A stretch of DNA of 64,000 nt from assembly GCA_963513935.1 (NCBI GenBank), contig OY740773.1, forward strand, positions 104,021,291 through 104,085,290, written 5' to 3'. Within the stretch, counting starts at the first letter, position 1. The number at the start of each line of letters is the position of its first letter. The DNA is from Aphrophora alni. Lineage: Eukaryota > Arthropoda > Insecta > Hemiptera > Aphrophoridae. The translations under genes were made by a program, and so were the position numbers. Below the pieces are notes generated by a model. The model was not told the DNA's origin. It was given only the letters and a program-made list of their open reading frames with translations, and did not search any database. Below, one piece after another: positions 57,636 through 64,000 of the stretch.

Positions 57636-59280
57636 CACATTTGTTTCACTACAAAAGACATTTAAAACTATTAATAATCCAACAATCTTAACATTAGAGT
57701 GCTTGAGTAAGTTATCATTCATGATAATGGGTAAACATAACTAAACATTCAACTTTATCTAATGATTTGTTGGTTATCGCTTAAATAATTTTTATACGAA
57801 AAGCAAATATTTGCTACAAATGACGATAGTACATAAAAACAGTTTTTGTTTATAGGAAATAAATGAGTAGGCCTATCTGTTAGTTCAACATCAAGGTCCT
57901 AACCTTAACAAACAACATAATTCATTAACATCTAACAAAAAATACACATGCACTTCATTATTTTAACTGTAAACTAACTGGTAGCATTTCTGTTTGTACC
58001 ATAACTCATCTCATTTCCATATTAGTGCAATAAATTTTTACTAAGTTAAACAAAATCATAACATTTTTCTTATAAAATATTAAAATAATAACTTTAATTT
58101 TTGAAGAGAATAATTAGGTAAACCTTTGGCGAAGCCTTGTAAAACATTTTAAATTTTACTTATTTTTGACACAAAATACATGTGCTGCTTCCAATTCAAA
58201 TGTTCATCATTTTGAATACCCAGAAAAGGAGTACGATTTATCAATATTTAATGAAAGTTTATTGCTGGAAAACCATGACCGCAAGGAATCAGTTAATATT
58301 TACATGGTTATTATGTCAATGAGTCAGATTTGACAGGCCTCAAAACTTTTTTTTTTTTTTTTAAACTTCTCGCATAATATTAACAATACAGAAATTCCAA
58401 GGATATAAATCACACGATTAAACATATTCATTATCACCAACTAAACTAACTATCACTTGGGAAGAAAAGGAAGTATTTATGGTGAAGAAGAAGACAAAGT
58501 TTTGTGACATTCTATTCAAAACATCCAAACAGGCAGCATAATATTTTGCTGTAGATCCAGGAAGATATAGAATTATAAATTAACTGTTTGTCTAGTGATC
58601 AAAAATTACTAAATAACTAAAACATAATATTCGATCTTACAAATATTGGTGAGTAGAATATATAACTTTGTTTATCCCTCCATGGAATTGATTCAACATT
58701 ATAAATTCACCTTTCATCCAGATTATATCCAGCCAAAATGAACCAATGAAAATTGCAACTCTCTCAAAGACATAAGAGTAAACTCAAAACTTTTAATCAT
58801 AATCACCCGTCACTTATCCACTTCCATTACATACCTTTCACTAGTTTTTAAGATATCAAATATCCTATTTCTTAAGATTTAAGTTTTATAATTTTAATTT
58901 ACGTTGTAAACGTTAAGTGTTGTAAAATAGCCAAGACACAGTATTGAACTTCTGAGCCCCGAGATTAATAGTAGGCTACTCATTTTGTATATTTTATAAT
59001 TGAATAATTTTAAATAAATAATTTTATTAAAATATATATTATACGTTGTACAATATAATTGTATAGTAGTATAGAGAAAATTATGTAGTCAAAAAAATTG
59101 ACATTGATTTTTTTTTTTGCGGTTATCATTATTGATTTCTTTAGAGTAAAAAAAAAGTTTTGGAATGATATCTGTCTGTCGTATGTGCAGTGCTTTAAGC
59201 CCAAACTCATGAACCAATTTTAAATCACTCGCTTCTAATAAATACAAGCTTGAAAATCCCCCAGATTTTAGCTGGATCCA
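57636..59280. other. Intergenic A+T-rich DNA
   Basis: No gene or clear repeat is recognised. A 16-base T run lies near 58348-58362. Confidence 0.35.
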
Positions 59281-59299
59281 CACTTTTTTATGTCGCCTT

Positions 59300-59465
59300 G
59301 GGTTTTAATCTTTCCTATCAGGTTTTTTATTCTACAACTCTTGTTCTCTTCCGACCATGACCCTATTAGAAATTCAAGGTCTAAGTGCCTTCATTTTATG
59401 TTCTTTTGTTCCTTTTTTTATAAGGCAATGATGACCGAGACATTTTTCGCCTTTAAACAACAAGA
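59300..59465 (-). repeat. Dispersed repeat family 1, copy G
   Basis: On the minus strand it runs TTGTTGTTTAAAGGCGAAAA, GTCTCGGTCATCATTGCC, the A-rich block, then ACCTTGAATTTCTAATAGGG and GAAGAGAACAAGAGTTG. It lies just downstream of the OSGEP stop codon and could fall in its 3' UTR. Confidence 0.7.
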
Positions 59466-59645
59466 AAAAAATTGTGAAAGGATTTTAAAAATACCTAGTG
59501 GATACCTAGTAGAATTATTGGAATGAATAATAAAACTCACCTTAGTGTATTAATGTACAAGATATAATCTTTTTAAAATTAATATAATTTGAAAAATGGT
59601 AAAATCACATTATACCCTGAAGAACACAGATGATAGTAAAGTCAT

Positions 59646-59688
59646 TTAATCTGTTCTCCATGTCACTTCTACTTCATCTGTTCTGTAC
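59646..59688 (-). CDS. OSGEP: OSGEP terminal mini-exon (43 nt)
   Basis: The acceptor TTTTTTCTAG on the minus strand precedes G TAC AGA ACA, giving (R)[13 protein letters not shown] and TAA at 59646-59648. Phase matches the donor at 63653. It is short enough to be missed by gene predictors. Confidence 0.93.
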
Positions 59689-62600
59689 CTAGAAAAAACA
59701 AACAGAATTATTTAAAATACCGAAGCAAAAAATCAGTTACATGTAAGTAACATTAATAATCTGTCTAAATATTTAACCCTAATTAAAATCTATTTTATCA
59801 TAAGCAAACAATAAGCAATGACTGCAATTTCAAACGATAACAATATAGTTTTAATTTTACAACGATTTTCCAATAATTTTCTGTTTGTAAATCTTATATC
59901 ATAGAGATCGGTCCAAATGTCCCTCAATCAGTTTATTTATAACAAATTATACAATTCTTGTATAGAACAACGTTACTAAAACCAACCCCTATTAATCAAA
60001 AACTCAAATGTTTTTTCTATCCCCTTGAGGAAACCTCTATAAATCAAATAAATAGTGCACAAACTTTCTTACTCACCCATCTGCAAAACCAACTAAACTC
60101 ATTCGTCATCAAAAGTGTCAATTCGGAGTTGCCAATGAAAAAATGAAAATTATCCATAGACACAGTAAACTGCCCTGAGACTCTTTTGTCTTGAATGTGT
60201 GATAGGTCTTAGTATATTTATCTTAAGCAATAAACCTTAACAACCAATTACATACCTAGGTTATTATCAAATGATACAGATTTTAGCGGAGAAAATTTCT
60301 TAGTCAATATACTCGTTATATTGAAATCTTAATTCTTGTGATTGAATAATTTCCTTGTGAGTCTTTTATGGTAATGTGCCATCTAAAAGGATTTTTGTTC
60401 TTGTTGTTAAAAGGCACCTCTGAGTCATAGGAACAGCCTTATAAAAAAGGAAAAATAGAACATAAAATAAAGAGCCCTAGTCCTTGAATATTCTAATAGC
60501 ACCAGGGTCAGAAGAGAACAAGAGTTGGTCAAGAGAAACTTGAAAGGAAAGATGAAAAAGAGGAATCTAACCTGACTACATGAAAAAAAAAGGTACATCC
60601 CACTAAAGTCTCTCGGGATTGCCACACACCTACTCACTATATTCAACTCCTCTAAAAGAAACTCCACCCTGTATGTAATGTAACAGAAATGATATTTACT
60701 ATGATGATAATCTTTCATGGATTTGATTGGTTAACTTAACTTCAAATTGATTTTATGGTTATTTCAATGAATCAGATGTTATTATATTTGTTAAATTGGT
60801 TGTTATAAAAACTAAAGTTTAATATAAAATGGTTTGAACTTTTAAAAAACAGACAGCTAAATTGTAAGTTCTTACAAGTTTTCTGAAATTTTTGACTTAG
60901 TTAAAAAAAAATTTTAAATCCACCTTCGTCACAACTAACATATAAGTGTGCAAACTTATTATCTTAATTATGTGCAAAACACCGTAATGATTGGTTAAAT
61001 AGTTTTCAAGGTACTTTATCTGTTACATTTTGATTTTAAAAAGCACTGTCAAGGGAGCTGATTAACAACATTCTTCACTGAACATTACAATTAGAAATGG
61101 TGTTAAGACGGGGGTGTTTTGTCTCCATTACTGTACAAGAGCATTAGATATGATTTGAATCGAAGAATTGAATTTTCTTGTTGTTTAAAAATGGAAAACC
61201 TCACGCCCATCATTGATGAGAAAAAAAAGGTAGAAAAGAACATAAGACCCCTAGCCTTTAAACAATCTAATATCATCAATCAGAAGAGAACAAGATTTGG
61301 TTAAGAGAGAACTTATAGGAAAGATGAACGAGAGGGATATAATCTAAGACTACACACACAAAAAAAATTTAAATCCAGCTATGGTCCCTCAGGATTTACA
61401 CACACACATACTCACTACAATGAGCCTTTAAAGGGAAATATGATGACCTGGACAGCATCGTCTAATGTCCCAACATCTCGATTAAATAGAATAGAAATTA
61501 TCACAAATCAATGAAGTAGCAGAGAAAGATATAAAAAATAAGTGTAAATAAAACTAAAGAGTTTTGAATCAGCACAGAAATTGCACAGCCTCTATATCTC
61601 AACAACAAACTGAAAGAAACTCTTCATGAATTCTCCTAGCTGGGGAGTGTGATATTCAATCAATGTAATTTTATTAATCTTGTTTGACAATACAAATATT
61701 GTACGAAACATGTCATATGTGACTTAATACATTAATCTTAACATGAAAACAATAACAGTTAATTATATTAAATTATCTTTAAAAATAGGCATATTATAAA
61801 TTACGCCAATTAATGCAAAATACATGATCAATAACAAACAAAAAGACTGGACCAATCACAAAAATTGTAAATTGTTTGTTTATACAAAATATACAATGTA
61901 ATTTATTTGTAAATAAATTTGAATATACAAAATATACAATGTAATTTATTTATTTATTTTATTATCAGCTAGGAGATTGTATTAGCCTTGTCACTACTTT
62001 TTACATTTAAAACATTTTTTACTTCTAAAAATTACTTTCCTAATATAATACATATCTGACGTATAAAAAAGACAAACACCTTCATACATGGCAATCCCAT
62101 GAATTCTTCTATGGGATAAAAGATGCCTTGCTATAAGTAGCTTAACATTTTATTTTTAAATGCCCTTTTCTCTGCTATTGCTTAAGTTTATATGGAAGAT
62201 AGTCGAGTAAGATGGCCCCAGAAACTGCTGGTGACTTTGAAGTTTGAGAAAGCCTATGTTTTTGGTATGGTTAAATTGTGTGTTTTTCTTGTATATAGAG
62301 AGAAAGTACAATTAAAGATGTGAACGTTAGAATACAGAAGGCCAGAAAAGCTTTATAAAATCCGAAGCTCAAGATTCTATTCGTACAGGGCATAGTACAT
62401 TTAAAAGGACATCACAAAGAGAATTTGGCTTAACATTTAGGTATTAATTACGTGGCAGAGAGGAAACCCCTCATTACTTAATAGTAGACTGTGAGGCCAT
62501 AACTATTAAAAGAGCAAGAACTTTGAGAAGATACCAACTAGAAGTAGAAGAGTTACCGTCTTTGAATCCTCTTCCAATCCTATAAATTTATAGTAGCTAT

Positions 62601-63885
62601 AGGACTAGAAAGGATGCTGTAATCTGACAAAAAGATTCTGAGAATCTCAAGAATAAAGAAAGGAAAGTACAATACATCTCTTTAATGGTCGCAGTACATC
62701 AGTAAAACCCCTAAGACACACACACACACACATGAGTCTATTCAACCAATAATACCTTCAATACAAATGAAAATCCTATACTTTTATATAGAAGCGTTGC
62801 TTGGACAACAATTAAAACCATCTTCAAAACCTTGCATGTTCATGAAGAATTCTATTGATGATCTAGCCAGTCCAGATTAAAAACAAGGAAATATCTAGAA
62901 GAGTAAAACAACGGCTGATTTATATTGAAATATGCAAACGTAAATGGGGGTGGTTTGGAAATATCTTAAGAAGACCTGATAACGATATAACAAGAATGGT
63001 TCTGTAGTGGAACCCGCAAGGGAGCCATGCCAAAGGGTGTCCCAGAACTATACAGACATACAAGTTGAGGGCACATGGATAAATCATGGGGAGATGAAAC
63101 AGAATGTGCTAAAATAGGATCAGTTAGAGATATTTAGCTGAGGGCCTATGTTCCGAAATGGAATGATGGGATTGATTAATTTGATATTATATGACAGTAA
63201 ATCAAACCAAATTGAATTTAGGATTAGATTCTCATGTTGAATGTATAGAATTCCCACTAAACTATAGCTAGATACAGAGTAACATATCAATGATATATAT
63301 CATACATATATGTTTTGTGTATAAATTATGAAAATATATTAACATAAAATTACAAATCAATCAAATTAAAGACTCCTACATCGTTGATGCTAAAGAATAA
63401 TTAACAAATATATAACTGTGGTAAGTGGTCCTTAGTATTAACTAGTAGTACACAAATAGAAGAACACAATGAAACACTAAAGTTCTAAAATATTTCGTAA
63501 ATACTGTTCACTTTCTCAATCAGTAGACAGAATAAAAAGAATAAATTGTTGTAGTTTGGTTGCAGAGGGGATATGTGTTGATACAAAATCTAAACATAAT
63601 AGGCTATCTGTTTTATTAAACTCTAACCTAAAATGTATAACTGTAATATTTACCTCTGTGTACAAGTTGTTTCCTCCCATTTGGTGGCACCTGCAGTGGC
63701 GTACATCAGAGCTCCTGCATGTGCTATCATTACACCATTATCTATACAAAACCTTTCATCTGTTGCATAAAGTTTGGCACCACGTTCTTTACACATGACT
63801 CCCATCATATCTTGTAATCGTTCGTTGCATCCGACCCCTCCAACTAGTAGAACTTCATGGGAGCCGCAATGTGCCATTGCACGTT
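59646..63885 (-). CDS. OSGEP: OSGEP/Kae1, KEOPS tRNA N6-threonylcarbamoyladenosine synthase subunit, 3' part
   Basis: Minus-strand exons are 63654-63885 and 59646-59688, joined in phase (AG|G gives R). They give the C-terminal ~90 residues: [20 protein letters not shown], then [33 protein letters not shown] and [16 protein letters not shown] before TAA. The GGVGCN and FCIDNG blocks are hallmarks of the Kae1/TsaD ASKHA-fold family, which with Bud32, Cgi121 and Pcc1 transfers threonylcarbamoyl to A37 of ANN-decoding tRNAs. The end RYRTD.V.VTWR is that of animal OSGEP. The metal-binding histidines and N-terminal lobe lie beyond the window. This is the cytosolic/nuclear KEOPS version, not the mitochondrial OSGEPL1, as judged by the C-terminus. 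Confidence 0.95.
59691..60064. other. OSGEP intron, 3' portion
   Basis: A+T-rich intron sequence next to the terminal exon. No coding sequence is recognised. Confidence 0.4.
60065..60145 (-). repeat. Dispersed repeat family 2, copy in OSGEP intron
   Basis: On the minus strand it reads GGCAACTCCGAATTGACACT, TTTGATGACGAATGAG and CAGATGGGTGAGTAAGAAAG, aligning end to end with 57002-57075. Confidence 0.65.
60401..60665 (+). repeat. Dispersed repeat family 1, copy H (near full length)
   Basis: TTGTTGTTAAAAGGCACCTC, AACAGCCTTATAAAAAAGGA, CCTTGAATATTCTAATAGCA, CAGAAGAGAACAAGAGTTGG and GATTGCCACACACCTACTCA occur in order. It lies in the OSGEP intron. Confidence 0.78.
61179..61438 (+). repeat. Dispersed repeat family 1, copy I (near full length)
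   Basis: TTGTTGTTTAAAAATGGAAA, CCTCACGCCCATCATTGATG, TCAGAAGAGAACAAGATTTG and CTACAATGAGCCTTTAAAGG occur in order, 0.8 kb from copy H and in the same orientation. Confidence 0.75.
61881..61965. repeat. 43 bp tandem duplication
   Basis: TATACAAAATATACAATGTA followed by ATTTATTT occurs at 61881 and 61924. Confidence 0.75.
62395..62610 (+). pseudogene. Non-LTR retrotransposon C-terminal relic
   Basis: [12 protein letters not shown], then [14 protein letters not shown] and [11 protein letters not shown], with shifts between, resemble the end of non-LTR polyproteins where 'ETP.HLL..CPA' follows the RNase H region. It lies in the OSGEP intron. Confidence 0.45.
62770..63180 (+). pseudogene. RTE-like reverse transcriptase C-terminal relic
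   Basis: [20 protein letters not shown], then [22 protein letters not shown], a stop, WNPQG, and later [10 protein letters not shown] occur in order. This is the order in the C-terminal region of RTE-type or craniofacial-development-protein-like retroelement proteins ('LLYG.E.W', 'RKW.W.GH.LR', 'WNPQG.R', 'ALCS'). Several stops and shifts are present. It lies in the OSGEP intron, in antisense orientation to OSGEP. Confidence 0.7.
63181..63653. other. OSGEP intron, 5' portion
   Basis: A+T-rich intron up to the donor AG|GTAAAT of the preceding OSGEP exon (minus strand). No coding sequence is recognised. Confidence 0.45.
63654..63885 (-). CDS. OSGEP: OSGEP penultimate exon
   Basis: 232 nt between the acceptor CATGTACAG and the donor AG|GTAAAT on the minus strand. 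It begins with the last two bases of a codon (probably GAA) then RAMAHCGS, and contains [10 protein letters not shown] and DERFCIDNG. Confidence 0.95.
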
Positions 63886-64000
63886 CTGTACATGAATTAA
63901 AATTATATCTCTTACAATTATATTTTCCTGATTATCTTCTAGAAGGTTATAATTTGAGTAATGTTAGACTACTGAGAAAACTTTTTTTTAAATTTCCCTC
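63886..64000. other. OSGEP upstream intron (partial)
   Basis: Intronic sequence upstream (minus strand) of the OSGEP exon, running off the window edge. Confidence 0.5.

Overview
This is eukaryotic nuclear DNA, almost certainly from an insect and possibly a hemipteroid. The evidence is spliced genes with GT-AG introns of 0.3 to 4 kb, very A+T-rich non-coding DNA, no operons, and many decayed transposons of the kinds common in insects (mariner, hAT, pogo/Tigger, piggyBac, Jockey-like, RTE-like and Penelope-like). The species cannot be named from the sequence alone.

Three protein-coding genes are recognised. (1) Plus strand, 1274-6619: the last four coding exons of an RNF13/RNF167 (Drosophila godzilla) type RING-H2 ubiquitin ligase; its PA domain and membrane segment lie upstream of the window. 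A non-coding 3' exon may follow near 9232. (2) Plus strand, 49942-54985: a complete two-exon neurensin-family gene (304 residues, two membrane segments). (3) Minus strand, 59646-63885: the last two coding exons of OSGEP/Kae1, the catalytic subunit of KEOPS, split by a 4 kb intron. A possible orphan last exon of an unrecognised gene lies on the minus strand at 46030-46295.

The 40 kb between RNF13 and the neurensin gene holds almost no recognisable coding DNA. It carries hAT and pogo-type non-autonomous elements whose ends and target duplications can be read exactly, a Jockey-like reverse transcriptase relic (15.4-16.3 kb), a 6.1 kb array of 22 tandem copies of a roughly 281 bp monomer (19.1-25.2 kb), a foldback structure enclosing a 5S rRNA-like fragment (39.7-40.2 kb), and Penelope-like tails. 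A dispersed repeat family of about 270 bp occurs at least nine times, and a second short family clusters between the neurensin and OSGEP genes. Introns are also colonised: piggyBac, hAT and mariner in RNF13, two mariner remains in the neurensin gene, and non-LTR remains in OSGEP.

The three genes have unrelated jobs (endosomal ubiquitination, neuronal vesicle membrane protein, tRNA modification), so nothing suggests functional linkage. I did not find a clear new biological system. The most unusual structures are the 5S-containing foldback, the hammerhead-like motifs in the Penelope-like tails, and the satellite array with internal higher-order copying.
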